Below, in pieces: positions 47,457 to 57,510 of a stretch of 64,000 bases of DNA (positions are counted from its first letter, which is position 1; each line of letters starts with the position of its first letter). The DNA comes from Xanthomonas arboricola pv. juglandis (lineage in GTDB: Bacteria; Pseudomonadota; Gammaproteobacteria; Xanthomonadales; Xanthomonadaceae): contig NZ_JZEF01000006.1 in the NCBI RefSeq assembly GCF_001013475.1, forward strand, positions 124,001 through 188,000. Direction: 5' to 3'. The notes under the pieces were generated by a model, which was not told where the DNA came from, made no database searches, and worked only from the letters and a program-made list of their open reading frames with translations. The translations under genes and the position numbers were made by a program.

Positions 47457-49667
47457 ATGAGCGCGCGTGCAACGCGGCGCTGCGGCGCGTATTGCGCTGC
47501 ATTGGCGCAGCCGTGGTGGCTGGCGCTGACGTTGCTGTGCGGATTGATGCTGGCCAGTGCCGGCGCGCGGGCCGAGGATGGCTACGACTTATGGTTGCGC
47601 TACCACCCGCTGGCCGACGCGGCGCAGTTGCGTGGCAGCGCAAGCGAGTTGGTCGTCGCCGGCGACTCGCCGACGTTGCAGGCTGCACGCGAGGAATTGC
47701 AGCGTGGACTGTCGGGCCTGCTTGGTGCTGCGCCGCAGTCGTCCGCCACGGTCACGCGCGATGGTGCGATCTTGCTGGGCGCGTCCGCCGCGCCGCAGAT
47801 CGCGGCATTGCAGCTGCAGACCACCGGCCTGGGCCGCGAGGGCTACCTGATCCGCAGTGTCAACGTGGACGGGCATTGCACCATCGCCATCGTCGGCGGC
47901 AGCGATGTCGGTGCGCTGTATGGGGCATTCCACTTCCTGCGCCTGTTGCAGACCGGCCAGTCGCTGGCCGCGCTGGACCTGCGCGAATCGCCGCGGCTGC
48001 AGCTGCGCATGCTCAACCACTGGGACAACCTGGACGGGGTGGTCGAGCGCGGCTACGCCGGCGCCTCGTTATGGAACTGGCAGACCCTGCCGGGTTACCT
48101 GGATCCGCGCTACACCGACTACGCGCGCGCCAATGCATCGCTGGGCATCAACGGCAGCGTGCTCAACAACGTCAACGCCAAGGCCTGGAGCCTGACGCCG
48201 CAGTACCTGGACAAGGCGGCGGCACTGGCCAGGGTGTTTCGCCCTTACGGCATTCGCGTGTTTCTCAGCGCGCGCTTCAGCGCGCCGATCGAGATCGGCG
48301 GTTTGACGACCGCCGACCCGCTGGATCCGCAGGTGCGCCAGTGGTGGCGCGACACCGCCGACCAGATCTATGCACGCATTCCGGACTTCGGCGGTTTTCT
48401 GGTCAAGGCCAACTCCGAAGGCCAGCCTGGCCCGCAGGACTACGGACGCAGCCATGCCGATGGCGCCAATCTGCTGGCCGATGCGCTGGCGCCGCATGGC
48501 GGGGTGGTGATGTGGCGCGCGTTCGTCTATTCGCACGAGCAACCGGACGATCGCGCCAAGCAGGCGTACAGCGAGTTCCTGCCGCTGGATGGCCAGTTCC
48601 GCGACAACGTGATCGTGCAGGTCAAGAACGGGGCCATCGACTTCCAGCCGCGCGAGCCGTTCCATCCGCTGTTCGGTGCGATGCGCAAGACGCCGTTGAT
48701 GCCGGAGTTCCAGATCACCAAGGAGTATCTGGGCTTTTCCACCCATCTGGCCTATCTGGGCACGCTGTTTGCCGAAACCCTGCAGGCCGACACCTATGCA
48801 CGCGGCAAGGGCTCGACCGTTGCCAGAACCGTGGATGGCACGCTCTTCAACGATGCCAGACGCACGCGGCTGACCGGTATTGCCGGGGCGGCCAACATCG
48901 GTGCGGACCGCAACTGGAGCGGCTCGATCTTCGATCAGGCCAACTGGTATGCATACGGGCGGCTGGCGTGGAACCCGCAATTGTCGCCGCAGGCGATCGC
49001 GCAGGAGTGGGCGCGCATGAGCTTCTCCAACGATGCTGACGTGGTGACGCCGGTGGTCGACATGATGCTGCGCTCGCGCGAGGCAGTGGTGGACTACATG
49101 ACCCCGCTCGGCCTGCATCACCTGATGGGGCGCGGCCATCACTACGGCCCGGCACCCTGGGACGCGGGCAGCGAGCGCCCGGATTGGGACCCGGTCTACT
49201 ACCACCGCGCCGACCGTAACGGGATCGGCTTTGACCGCAGCGCCAGCGGCAGCAATGCGGTGGCGCAATACGCCAGGCCGGTGGCGCGCGTGTTCGGCGA
49301 TGTGCAGCGCGTGCCGGAGCATTACCTGCTGTGGTTCCACCATGTGCCCTGGGAGCACCGCATGGCCTCCGGACGGCCGCTGTGGGACGAGCTGGTATGG
49401 CATTACGACCACGGCGTGGACGAGGTGCGTGCCATGCGCGCGACCTGGCAGGGCCTGGCCGGCAGGATCGATCCACCACGTTACCAGCAGGTGGCCAGTT
49501 TCCTGGCGATCCAGCAAGACGAAGCGCAGTGGTGGCGCGATGCCAGCATCGCCTACTTCCAGCGCGTGTCCGGGCGGCCGTTGCCAGCCGGCACGGCGCC
49601 GCCGGCGCATCCGTTGGCGTATTACCAGGCATTGCAGTTTCCGTATGCACCGGGGAATCCGAAATGA
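47457..49667 (+). CDS. agu67A: Alpha-glucuronidase, GH67
   Basis: A 736-residue GH67 enzyme that removes (4-O-methyl)glucuronic acid from xylo-oligosaccharides. A hydrophobic export signal covers about residues 17-40 (WWLALTLLCGLMLASAGARA). Family motifs: EDGYDLWLRYHPL at the mature N-terminus, LRMLNHWDNLDGVVERGYAG, GINGSVLNNVNAKAWSL, FGGFLVKANSEGQPGPQDYG (general-acid Glu region) and MPEFQITKEYLGFSTHLAYL. The ATG at 47457 follows a leader with no xyl-box. It is first in the six-gene glucuronoxylan block, and its stop overlaps the next start (ATGA). Confidence 0.94.
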   Translation: MSARATRRCGAYCAALAQPWWLALTLLCGLMLASAGARAEDGYDLWLRYHPLADAAQLRGSASELVVAGDSPTLQAAREELQRGLSGLLGAAPQSSATVTRDGAILLGASAAPQIAALQLQTTGLGREGYLIRSVNVDGHCTIAIVGGSDVGALYGAFHFLRLLQTGQSLAALDLRESPRLQLRMLNHWDNLDGVVERGYAGASLWNWQTLPGYLDPRYTDYARANASLGINGSVLNNVNAKAWSLTPQYLDKAAALARVFRPYGIRVFLSARFSAPIEIGGLTTADPLDPQVRQWWRDTADQIYARIPDFGGFLVKANSEGQPGPQDYGRSHADGANLLADALAPHGGVVMWRAFVYSHEQPDDRAKQAYSEFLPLDGQFRDNVIVQVKNGAIDFQPREPFHPLFGAMRKTPLMPEFQITKEYLGFSTHLAYLGTLFAETLQADTYARGKGSTVARTVDGTLFNDARRTRLTGIAGAANIGADRNWSGSIFDQANWYAYGRLAWNPQLSPQAIAQEWARMSFSNDADVVTPVVDMMLRSREAVVDYMTPLGLHHLMGRGHHYGPAPWDAGSERPDWDPVYYHRADRNGIGFDRSASGSNAVAQYARPVARVFGDVQRVPEHYLLWFHHVPWEHRMASGRPLWDELVWHYDHGVDEVRAMRATWQGLAGRIDPPRYQQVASFLAIQQDEAQWWRDASIAYFQRVSGRPLPAGTAPPAHPLAYYQALQFPYAPGNPK

Positions 49668-51628
49668 GCGCGCGCCTCTCGACGGTCGTCATGGCAGCGC
49701 TCTGCGCAGCACTGCTGCCGCGCCTGGCGCAGGCGGCCGATGCGCCGCTGCTGCATGCACTGTTTCAGGAGCATGTGGTGTTGCAGCGCGATGCGCCGAT
49801 CCGGGTGTGGGGCGATGCACCCCCTGGCGCGCGCGTGAGCGTGCAACTGGATGCGCAGCAGGTGCAGGCACGCGCAGATCGGCAAGGCCACTGGGAGGCA
49901 CGCCTGCCCGCGCACGCCGCGGGTGGCCCGTACAGCTTGAGCGCACGCACCAGCACCGGCGTGACGCAGCAGGTCAACGACGTGCTGATCGGCGATGTGT
50001 GGCTGTGCTCGGGCCAATCCAATATGGAATTGCAGGTGCATCGCACCCTGGATTCACGCAGCGAGATCGCCGATGCCGACAACCCGCGCATCCGCATGTT
50101 CAAGGTGCCGGCGCAGTCCAGCCCGACGCCGCAGCGCCGCTTCGGCGGCGCTGCGGCGTGGCAGCGCACCACGCCGGAGACGGTGAAGGAGTTTTCTGCC
50201 GCCTGCTACTACTTCGCGCGTGAATTGCAGAAGACCGTCGATGTGCCGATGGGCCTGATCAATGCCTCCTGGGGCGGCTCGCAACTGCAGGCCTGGATCG
50301 GCGAGAAGGCACTGCGCGCTGCCGGCGACGATGGCCCGGCGCTGGATGTGCTGGCGCGTTACGCACGCGACCCGGTGGATGCCGCGCCGCATTGGGGCGC
50401 GCTGTGGGAGGCCTGGTGGCATGCGCACGGCGAAGGCGAGCCCTGGCAGGCGGATGCGCCCGGCGCCTGGCAAACCGCACCGGCGGCATTGGGCGCGTGG
50501 GACGACTGGGGCGTGCCGCAGCTGGTCGGCTTCAACGGCATGGTCTGGTACCGCACCAGCGTGGAGCTGACGCCGGCGCAGGCCGCGCAGGACGCCAGCT
50601 TGCTGCTCGGGCCGGTGGACGAGCTGGACCAGACCTGGGTCAACGGGCGCGGCGTGGGCAGCAATTACGGTGCCGACCAGCCGCGTCGCTACAGCGTGCC
50701 GCGCGGGCGCCTGCAGGCCGGGCGCAACAGCATCGTGCTCAATGTGCTCAATACCTATCGGCGCGGTGGGCTGCTGGGCGATGCGCAATCGCGTGCGCTG
50801 CAGTTCGCCGATGGCAGCACGCTGCCGCTGGGTGCGCCCTGGCAATACCGCATCGTGCCGCCGCAACTGGGCTCGCCACCGCGCGCGCCGTGGTCGTCGG
50901 CGGCCGGGCTGACCACCTTGTACAACGGCATGATCGCCCCGCTCGGCCAGCTCGGCCTGCGTGGGGTGCTGTGGTACCAGGGCGAATCCAATGCCGGCGA
51001 TGCGGTGCATTACCCGGCCTTGCTCGCTGCATGGCAACGCGATTGGCGGCAGCGCTTCGGTGCACAGTTGCCACTGCTGATCGTGCAACTGGCCAACTAT
51101 GGCGCGCCGCCCACCCAGCCGGTCGACAGCGGCTGGGCGCAGCTGCGCGAGGCGCAGCGCCGCTTCGTCGCCAACGATGCGCATGCGGGCCTGGCGGTGA
51201 CGATCGATATCGGCGACCGCTACGACATCCATCCGGCCAACAAGCAGGAACTGGGCCGGCGCCTGGCGCGTGCGGCGCGGCAAGTGGTGTACGGCGAGGC
51301 GCTTGCGCCTTCCGGCCCGGTGCCGCGCAGCGCGCAACGCGAAGGCGACAGCGTGCGCATCGCCTTCGACGCTGTGGACACCGCCTTGCTCAGCTATGGC
51401 GCCGATGCGCCGATCGGCTTCGAGCTGTGCGGCGCCGCGTCCAACAGCTGCCGCTATGCCATTGCCAGCTTGCACGACCACGCCATCAGCCTGCGCGTTC
51501 CCACCGGCCTGGCCGTCACGCGCGTGCGCTACTGCTGGGCCGACAGCCCGGTGTGCACCTTGTACGACCGCAGCGGCCTGCCGGCCGGCCCGTTCGAACT
51601 CCCCCTCACTGCCGCCACTTCTCCCTGA
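49664..51628 (+). CDS. Sialate O-acetylesterase-like SGNH carbohydrate esterase (CE20-like)
   Basis: A 654-residue secreted esterase. Signal peptide about 1-24 ([20 protein letters not shown]). The SGNH catalytic Ser is about 119 in [15 protein letters not shown]. Further conserved parts are [40 protein letters not shown] and the Asp/His pair near 521/523 in [20 protein letters not shown] jelly-roll insert lies between the two halves of the hydrolase (about 230-400). It is named after sialate esterases, but in this operon it should deacetylate plant xylan or xyloglucan fragments, as CE20 enzymes do. Coupled to agu67A by a 4-bp overlap. Confidence 0.85.
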   Translation: MSARLSTVVMAALCAALLPRLAQAADAPLLHALFQEHVVLQRDAPIRVWGDAPPGARVSVQLDAQQVQARADRQGHWEARLPAHAAGGPYSLSARTSTGVTQQVNDVLIGDVWLCSGQSNMELQVHRTLDSRSEIADADNPRIRMFKVPAQSSPTPQRRFGGAAAWQRTTPETVKEFSAACYYFARELQKTVDVPMGLINASWGGSQLQAWIGEKALRAAGDDGPALDVLARYARDPVDAAPHWGALWEAWWHAHGEGEPWQADAPGAWQTAPAALGAWDDWGVPQLVGFNGMVWYRTSVELTPAQAAQDASLLLGPVDELDQTWVNGRGVGSNYGADQPRRYSVPRGRLQAGRNSIVLNVLNTYRRGGLLGDAQSRALQFADGSTLPLGAPWQYRIVPPQLGSPPRAPWSSAAGLTTLYNGMIAPLGQLGLRGVLWYQGESNAGDAVHYPALLAAWQRDWRQRFGAQLPLLIVQLANYGAPPTQPVDSGWAQLREAQRRFVANDAHAGLAVTIDIGDRYDIHPANKQELGRRLARAARQVVYGEALAPSGPVPRSAQREGDSVRIAFDAVDTALLSYGADAPIGFELCGAASNSCRYAIASLHDHAISLRVPTGLAVTRVRYCWADSPVCTLYDRSGLPAGPFELPLTAATSP

Positions 51629-51639
51629 GCGAGACCACG

Positions 51640-52899
51640 ATGTCACAGACTCCCGACTCCCCTGCTCCGCTGCAAGGCTCGGCCCGCGATCGCGAGATCG
51701 TCGAGGCGCGCGTCATCGTCACCTGCCCGGGCCGCAACTTCGTCACCCTGAAGATCCGCACCCGCTCGGGCATCACCGGGCTGGGCGATGCCACGCTCAA
51801 TGGCCGCGAACTGGCGGTGGCGGCGTACCTGCAGGAACACCTGGTGCCGAACCTGATCGGCCGCGATGCCGGCCGCATCGAAGACATCTGGCAGTTCTTC
51901 TACCGCGGTGCGTACTGGCGGCGCGGCCCGGTGACGATGAGCGCGATCGCCGCGGTGGACGTGGCCTTGTGGGACATACTGGGCAAGATGGCCTGCCTGC
52001 CGCTGTATCAGCTGCTGGGCGGGCGCTCACGTGAGGGCGCGCTGGTCTACGGCCATGCCAATGGCCGCGATATCGCCGAAACCAGCGATGAGGTGGGCCG
52101 CTTCCGCGAGCTGGGCTTCATCGCCATCCGCGCGCAGTGCGGCGTGCCCGGCATCAAGAAGACCTACGGCATTTCCAGCGGCGGCAAACCGTATGAGCCG
52201 GCCGAGAGCGAACTGCCGACCGAAACGGTGTGGTCCACGCCGCGCTATCTCGGCGTGGTGCCGAAATTGTTCGAGCAATTGCGCAACGACCACGGCGATG
52301 AAATCGAACTGCTGCACGACGCACACCACCGGCTCACCCCGATCGAGGCCGCGCGGCTGGGCCGCGACCTGGAACCGTACCGGCTGTTCTGGCTGGAAGA
52401 CGCCACCCCTGCAGAAAACCAGCGCGCGTTCGAGGTGATCCGCCAGCACACGGTCACTCCCTTGGCGGTGGGCGAGGTGTTCAATTCGCTGTGGGATTGC
52501 AAGCACCTGATCGAGCAGCAACTGATCGACTACATCCGCACCACGATTGTGCACGCCGGCGGCATCACCCATGTGCGCCGGCTGGCCGATTTCGCCGCGC
52601 TGCATCAGGTGCGCACCGGCTTCCACGGCGCCACCGATCTGTCGCCGGTGTGCATGGGCGCGGCATTGCACTTCGACACCTGGGTGCCCAACTTCGGCAT
52701 CCAGGAATACATGTTCCATTCCGACGAGGCCAACGCGGTGTTTCCGCACGATTACGTATTCCGCGATGGCCGCCTGCATTGCGGCGAAACGCCCGGGCAT
52801 GGCGTGGACATCGACGAGGCCCTGGCCGCGAAGTATCCCTACGTGCCCAAGCAGTTGCCGATCGCGCGGCTGGAAGACGGTGCGATGTGGGACTGGTGA
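51640..52899 (+). CDS. manD: D-mannonate dehydratase, enolase superfamily (ManD/RspA type)
   Basis: A 419-residue ManD of the enolase superfamily. Motifs: [20 protein letters not shown] capping domain, [88 protein letters not shown] and [20 protein letters not shown]; the Asp and Glu metal ligands and the HDAHHRLTP Arg/His are present. It dehydrates D-mannonate to 2-keto-3-deoxygluconate, replacing UxuA. In this operon it processes glucuronate released by Agu67A after reduction by the downstream fructuronate reductase. Cytoplasmic. Confidence 0.92.
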   Translation: MSQTPDSPAPLQGSARDREIVEARVIVTCPGRNFVTLKIRTRSGITGLGDATLNGRELAVAAYLQEHLVPNLIGRDAGRIEDIWQFFYRGAYWRRGPVTMSAIAAVDVALWDILGKMACLPLYQLLGGRSREGALVYGHANGRDIAETSDEVGRFRELGFIAIRAQCGVPGIKKTYGISSGGKPYEPAESELPTETVWSTPRYLGVVPKLFEQLRNDHGDEIELLHDAHHRLTPIEAARLGRDLEPYRLFWLEDATPAENQRAFEVIRQHTVTPLAVGEVFNSLWDCKHLIEQQLIDYIRTTIVHAGGITHVRRLADFAALHQVRTGFHGATDLSPVCMGAALHFDTWVPNFGIQEYMFHSDEANAVFPHDYVFRDGRLHCGETPGHGVDIDEALAAKYPYVPKQLPIARLEDGAMWDW

Positions 52900-54593
52900 T
52901 GCGCTGGCTGCCGGCCGCACTTGCGGCACTGCTGCTTGCGGTGGCCGCGCCTGCGCGCGTGCAGGCGCAGGCGCACGCCGATGTCGCCTTCGACTGGTTC
53001 GAGTATCGCGGCGACGATGCGGTGTTCGCCACGCCGTTGCCGCCCGGCCACTACCGCAACCCGGTGCTGGCCGGGTTCTACCCGGACCCCAGCGTGACAC
53101 GCGTGGGCGAGCGCTACTACCTGGTCAACTCCACGTTCGCGTATTTCCCGGCGATCCCGGTGTTCGAAAGTACCGACCTGGTGCACTGGACGCAGATCGG
53201 CAATGTGGTCGAGCGCCGCGAACAGCTCGACTACGACGGGCTGGGCGTGTCGCGTGGCATGTTCGCTGCCAGCATCCGTCATCATGCCGGGCGTTTCTAT
53301 GTCGTGGGTACCTCGGTCGACAGCGGTGGCAACTTCATCGCCAGCGCCCGCAATCCCGCCGGCCCATGGTCGGCACTGACGTGGTTGCCGGGCATCGACG
53401 GCATCGACCCGTCGTTGTTCTTCGATACCGACGGCAGCGCCTACCTGCTCAACAACGGCCCGCCGGAAGGCACGCCGTTGTACGAAGGCCATCGCGCGAT
53501 CTGGATGCAGCGCTTCGACCTCGCCAGCAATCAACCGGTCGGCCCGCGCAAGGTGTTGCTCAACGGTGGGGTGGATCTGGCCAGCAAGCCGATCTGGATC
53601 GAAGGCCCGCATCTGTATCAACACGACGGTTGGTATTACCTCTCGTGTGCCGAAGGCGGCACCGGGCCGCAGCATTCGCAGGTGGTGCTGCGCAGCCGCA
53701 CTGTGTGGGGGCCGTTTGAGCCCTCGCCGCACAATCCGATCCTGACCCAACGCGACCTGCCGGCTGATCGCGCGCACCCGGTCAGCAATGCCGGGCATGT
53801 GGATCTGGTGGACACACCGGACGGGCAATGGTGGGCGGTGTTCCTGGCCAGCCGCCCGTATGCGGGCGAACGCTACAACACCGGGCGCGAAACCTTCCTG
53901 CTGCCAGTGCACTGGCGCGATGGCTGGCCGTCGATCCTGCCGGCCGGCGAGCCGATTCCGTCTGTCGCACAGAGCCCGCGCGGCGCCAAGACACCGGCCG
54001 ATCAAGCCCCGTTGTCGGGCAACTTCACCTGGCGCGACGACTTCGCCGGCACCTCGCTGCAGCGCGAATGGCTATCTCTGCGTGTGCCCAAACATGAGGT
54101 GGCCGATCTAAGCGCACGCACCGGTTGGCTGACCCTCCACGCCAGTGCGCAAGGGTTGGATAGCACCGCCACACCCGCCTTCCTCGCGCGGCGCCAGCAA
54201 CACACGCGCTTTGCCGCGAGCACCGCGTTGGCGGTGCCCACGCAGGCCGGCGTCAGTGCTGGACTCGCCGCCTTCCAGAATTCCAACGCGTGGTATGCGT
54301 TGGGCGTGCGACGCAACGGCGATGCGCTGGACGTCTTCCTCGACAAGCGCGAGGGCGCAAAGACCACCACGCTCGCACGCACCCGCATCCCCGCAACGGC
54401 GCAGCTGCGCCTGCAGATCAGCGGCGACGGCGACGCGTACAGCTTCGCCTTCGATGCCGATGGGCGCGGCTGGCAATCGCTACACCGCAACGATGCTGCG
54501 GGCATGCTCAGCACCGCACAGGCCGGCGGCTTCGTCGGCAGCATGATCGGGCCGTTTGCCCAGCTGGAACCGCACCGCACCCAGGAGGACTGA
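52899..54593 (+). CDS. GH43 beta-xylosidase/alpha-L-arabinofuranosidase
   Basis: A 564-residue secreted GH43 enzyme. Signal peptide about 1-24 ([20 protein letters not shown]). The five-blade propeller catalytic residues are Asp 63 (AGFYPDPSVTRVGERYYLVN), Asp 170 (GIDGIDPSLFFDTDG) and Glu 235 (PIWIEGPHLYQHDGWYYL). The C-terminal ~200 residues form a beta-sandwich (GNFTWRDDFAGTSLQREWLS) typical of xylosidase-type GH43. The ATG overlaps the last base of the manD stop. It should trim xylose or arabinose from xylo-oligosaccharides. The exact linkage specificity cannot be read from sequence. Confidence 0.9.
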   Translation: MRWLPAALAALLLAVAAPARVQAQAHADVAFDWFEYRGDDAVFATPLPPGHYRNPVLAGFYPDPSVTRVGERYYLVNSTFAYFPAIPVFESTDLVHWTQIGNVVERREQLDYDGLGVSRGMFAASIRHHAGRFYVVGTSVDSGGNFIASARNPAGPWSALTWLPGIDGIDPSLFFDTDGSAYLLNNGPPEGTPLYEGHRAIWMQRFDLASNQPVGPRKVLLNGGVDLASKPIWIEGPHLYQHDGWYYLSCAEGGTGPQHSQVVLRSRTVWGPFEPSPHNPILTQRDLPADRAHPVSNAGHVDLVDTPDGQWWAVFLASRPYAGERYNTGRETFLLPVHWRDGWPSILPAGEPIPSVAQSPRGAKTPADQAPLSGNFTWRDDFAGTSLQREWLSLRVPKHEVADLSARTGWLTLHASAQGLDSTATPAFLARRQQHTRFAASTALAVPTQAGVSAGLAAFQNSNAWYALGVRRNGDALDVFLDKREGAKTTTLARTRIPATAQLRLQISGDGDAYSFAFDADGRGWQSLHRNDAAGMLSTAQAGGFVGSMIGPFAQLEPHRTQED

Positions 54594-54595
54594 CC

Positions 54596-57283
54596 ATGCA
54601 TTCGCACCCCGCCCACCGCGCCACCACCCCGCGTCGCCCACCTGCGCGCGGCTTACTGCTGGCGATGGCGCTGGCCGCCACCGGCACGCAGGCCGCAACG
54701 CCGCCGCCGTATCTGGACACCCAACGCCCCTTCGACGCACGTGCGGCCGACCTGGTGTCGCGCATGACGCTGGAAGAAAAGGCCGCGCAGATGCAGAACG
54801 CCGCCCCGGCCATCCCACGCCTGCAGGTGCCCGAATACGATTGGTGGAACGAAGCGCTGCACGGCGTGGCGCGTGCCGGCGGCGCCACCGTGTTTCCGCA
54901 GGCGATCGGCCTGGCTGCTACGTTCGATACCCCGTTGATGGCCGAGGTGGCCACCGCCATCAGCGACGAAGCGCGCGCCAAGCACCACGCCTTCCTGGCG
55001 CGCGGCGAGCACAAGCGCTACCAGGGGCTGACCTTCTGGTCGCCCAACATCAACATCTTCCGCGACCCGCGCTGGGGCCGCGGGCAGGAAACCTATGGCG
55101 AAGACCCGTTTCTGACCGCGCGCATGGGCGTGACCTTTGTGCAGGGCCTGCAGGCGCAGCAAGGGCCGTACCGCAAGCTCGATGCCACCGCCAAGCACTT
55201 CGCCGTGCACAGCGGCCCGGAGGCCGACCGTCACCACTTCGACGTGCATCCCAGCGAGAGCGATCTCCATGAAACCTATCTGCCCGCCTTTCAGGCCCTG
55301 GTGCAGGAAGGCAAGGTCGCCGCAGTGATGGGCGCCTACAACCGCGTCAATGGCGAATCCGCCTCGGCCAGCACGCGGCTGGAAGGCATCCTGCGCCGCG
55401 ACTGGGGCTTCGATGGTTACATCGTCAGCGACTGCGCCGCCATCCGCGATATCTGGCAGAACCACAAGATCGTGCCCACGCCCGAGGCCGCCGCCGCGCT
55501 CGGCGTCAGGCATGGCACCGACCTGGATTGCGGCGACACCTATGCCGCGCTGCCGGTGGCGGTGCGTGCCGGCCTGATCGACGAGGCCAGCATCGACACC
55601 GCGCTCAAGCGGCTGATGACCTCGCGCATGCGGCTGGGCATGTTCGATCCGCCGGCCAAGGTGCCGTGGGCGCAGATTCCTGCGGCGGTGAATCAATCGC
55701 CAGAGCACGATGCACTGGCCCGCCGCACCGCGCGTGAATCGCTGGTGCTGCTGAAGAACGACGGACTGCTGCCACTCAAACCCACGCTCAAGCGCATTGC
55801 CGTGATCGGCCCTACCGCCGACGACCCGATGTCGCTGCTGGGCAATTACTACGGCACGCCAGCCGCGCCGGTCACCATCCTGCAAGGCATCCGCGACGCC
55901 GCACCGCAGGCACAGGTGGTCTACGCGCGCGGCAGCGATCTGGTGGAAGGGCGCGAAGACCCCAATGCCGCTGCACCGATCGACACCCGCTATCTGCGCC
56001 CGGCGCCGGATGCCAAGCAGAACGGCCTCACCGGCGACTACTTCCGTGGACGTGCGTTGGCCGGCCAGCCGGTGCTGACCCGCATCGACCCGCGCATCGC
56101 CTTCCGCTGGGACCGCAATGCGCCCACCGACGATGCCGTGGGCCGCGGTGAACTGCAGGCCGACCGTGCGCTGGCCAAGGACGACTTCAGCGTGCGCTGG
56201 CATGGCCAGCTGCTGCCGCCTGTGTCGGGCACCTACGAGCTGCAGATTGCCGCCGACGATGGCGTGCGCCTGTTTCTGGACGGCAAGCTGCTCATCGATC
56301 AATGGAGCGAGGCCCCGCGCATGCGCGGCGGCAATGCCAGCGTCGTGCTGGAAGGCGGCAAGGCCTACGACCTGCGCGTGGAATACTTCGAGGCCACACG
56401 CGATGCCGGCGTGCGTCTGGCCTGGCGCATGCCCGGCGCCAAGCCGCCGCTGCAGGAAGCGGTGGACGCCGCACGCAACGCCGAGGTGGTGGTGTTCGTC
56501 GGCGGACTCACCGGCGATGTCGAAGGCGAGGAGATGGACGTCAACTATCCCGGCTTTGCCGGCGGCGACCGCACCGACACCCGCCTGCCCAAACCGCAGC
56601 GCGAATTGCTGCAGGCACTGCAGGCCACCGGCACGCCGGTGGTTGCGGTGTTGACCACCGGCTCGGCGCTGGCGATCGACTGGGCGCAGCACCACGTGCC
56701 CGCCATCCTGCTGGCCTGGTACCCCGGCCAACGCGGCGGCAGCGCGGTCGGCGATGTGCTGTTCGGCCAGGCCAGTCCCGGCGGCCGCCTGCCGATCACC
56801 TTCTACAAGGAAGACGAGCGCCTGCCCGCCTTCGACGATTACGCCATGCGCGGCCGCACCTATCGCTACTTCGCCGGCAAGCCGCTGTATCCGTTCGGCC
56901 ACGGCCTGTCGTACACGCAGTTTGCGTATTCGGATCTACGCCTTGATCGCACCACGGTTGCAGCCGATGGCACGCTCACAGCCACGGTCACGCTGAAGAA
57001 CACCGGCCAACGCGCAGGCGATGAAGTGGTGCAGCTGTATCTGCATCCGCTCAAGCCGCAACGCGAACGCGCCATCAAGGAACTGCGCGGCTTCCAGCGC
57101 ATCACCCTGCAACCCGGCGAACAACGCCAGCTGCGCTTCACCCTCAAGGCGCAAGACGCCTTGCGCATCTACGACGAGCAGCGCAAGGCCTACGCAGTGG
57201 ATCCAGGCGACTACGAAGTACGGATCGGCGCTTCCAGCGCAGACATCCGCAGCACACAACGCTTTACCGTCACCGACAAGTAG
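54596..57283 (+). CDS. xyl3A: GH3 beta-xylosidase/beta-glucosidase with PA14 insert
   Basis: An 895-residue exported GH3 enzyme. Signal region about 17-34 (ARGLLLAMALAATGTQA). The N-terminal barrel has YDWWNEALHGVARAGGATVF and the nucleophile Asp about 279 in DGYIVSDCAAIRDIW. The alpha/beta sandwich is interrupted by a PA14 domain about 475-620 (GLTGDYFRGRALAGQPVLTR, IAADDGVRLFLDGKLLIDQW). A C-terminal fibronectin-III-like domain begins near 770. Such PA14-bearing GH3 proteins near xylan genes are usually beta-xylosidases; beta-glucosidase remains possible. It lies 2 bp after the GH43 gene, with GGAGG upstream. Confidence 0.9.
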   Translation: MHSHPAHRATTPRRPPARGLLLAMALAATGTQAATPPPYLDTQRPFDARAADLVSRMTLEEKAAQMQNAAPAIPRLQVPEYDWWNEALHGVARAGGATVFPQAIGLAATFDTPLMAEVATAISDEARAKHHAFLARGEHKRYQGLTFWSPNINIFRDPRWGRGQETYGEDPFLTARMGVTFVQGLQAQQGPYRKLDATAKHFAVHSGPEADRHHFDVHPSESDLHETYLPAFQALVQEGKVAAVMGAYNRVNGESASASTRLEGILRRDWGFDGYIVSDCAAIRDIWQNHKIVPTPEAAAALGVRHGTDLDCGDTYAALPVAVRAGLIDEASIDTALKRLMTSRMRLGMFDPPAKVPWAQIPAAVNQSPEHDALARRTARESLVLLKNDGLLPLKPTLKRIAVIGPTADDPMSLLGNYYGTPAAPVTILQGIRDAAPQAQVVYARGSDLVEGREDPNAAAPIDTRYLRPAPDAKQNGLTGDYFRGRALAGQPVLTRIDPRIAFRWDRNAPTDDAVGRGELQADRALAKDDFSVRWHGQLLPPVSGTYELQIAADDGVRLFLDGKLLIDQWSEAPRMRGGNASVVLEGGKAYDLRVEYFEATRDAGVRLAWRMPGAKPPLQEAVDAARNAEVVVFVGGLTGDVEGEEMDVNYPGFAGGDRTDTRLPKPQRELLQALQATGTPVVAVLTTGSALAIDWAQHHVPAILLAWYPGQRGGSAVGDVLFGQASPGGRLPITFYKEDERLPAFDDYAMRGRTYRYFAGKPLYPFGHGLSYTQFAYSDLRLDRTTVAADGTLTATVTLKNTGQRAGDEVVQLYLHPLKPQRERAIKELRGFQRITLQPGEQRQLRFTLKAQDALRIYDEQRKAYAVDPGDYEVRIGASSADIRSTQRFTVTDK

Positions 57284-57344
57284 CAGCCGTTGACACCCTC
57301 GCCATGCGGACGTGGGCGAAGAACCCACTCAGCCGCGATTGCCC

Positions 57345-57470
57345 TAAGCCCCTCTCGCCGGGGCGAAGAGGCACCGCTTGCGCGCCACTGGCGCGCGCGC
57401 CTTGGAGCGCCCACGTCGCAAGACGTGGGCCGGGGCGCGGAGCGGGGGTTGGGGTGAGGGTACGGCCACA
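57345..57470. repeat. Inverted copy of the 169-bp-type repeat
   Basis: The block reading TGCGCGCCACTGGCGCGCGC and then GTGGGCCGGGGCGCGGAGCG is the reverse complement of the core of the 13.3-14.1 kb units. It occupies the 227-bp gap between the GH3 gene and uxuB, interrupting an otherwise tight operon. Confidence 0.8.
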
Positions 57471-57510
57471 GGCGAACTTGCAGCACCCCCACGATTCCAA
57501 ACAAAAACCC

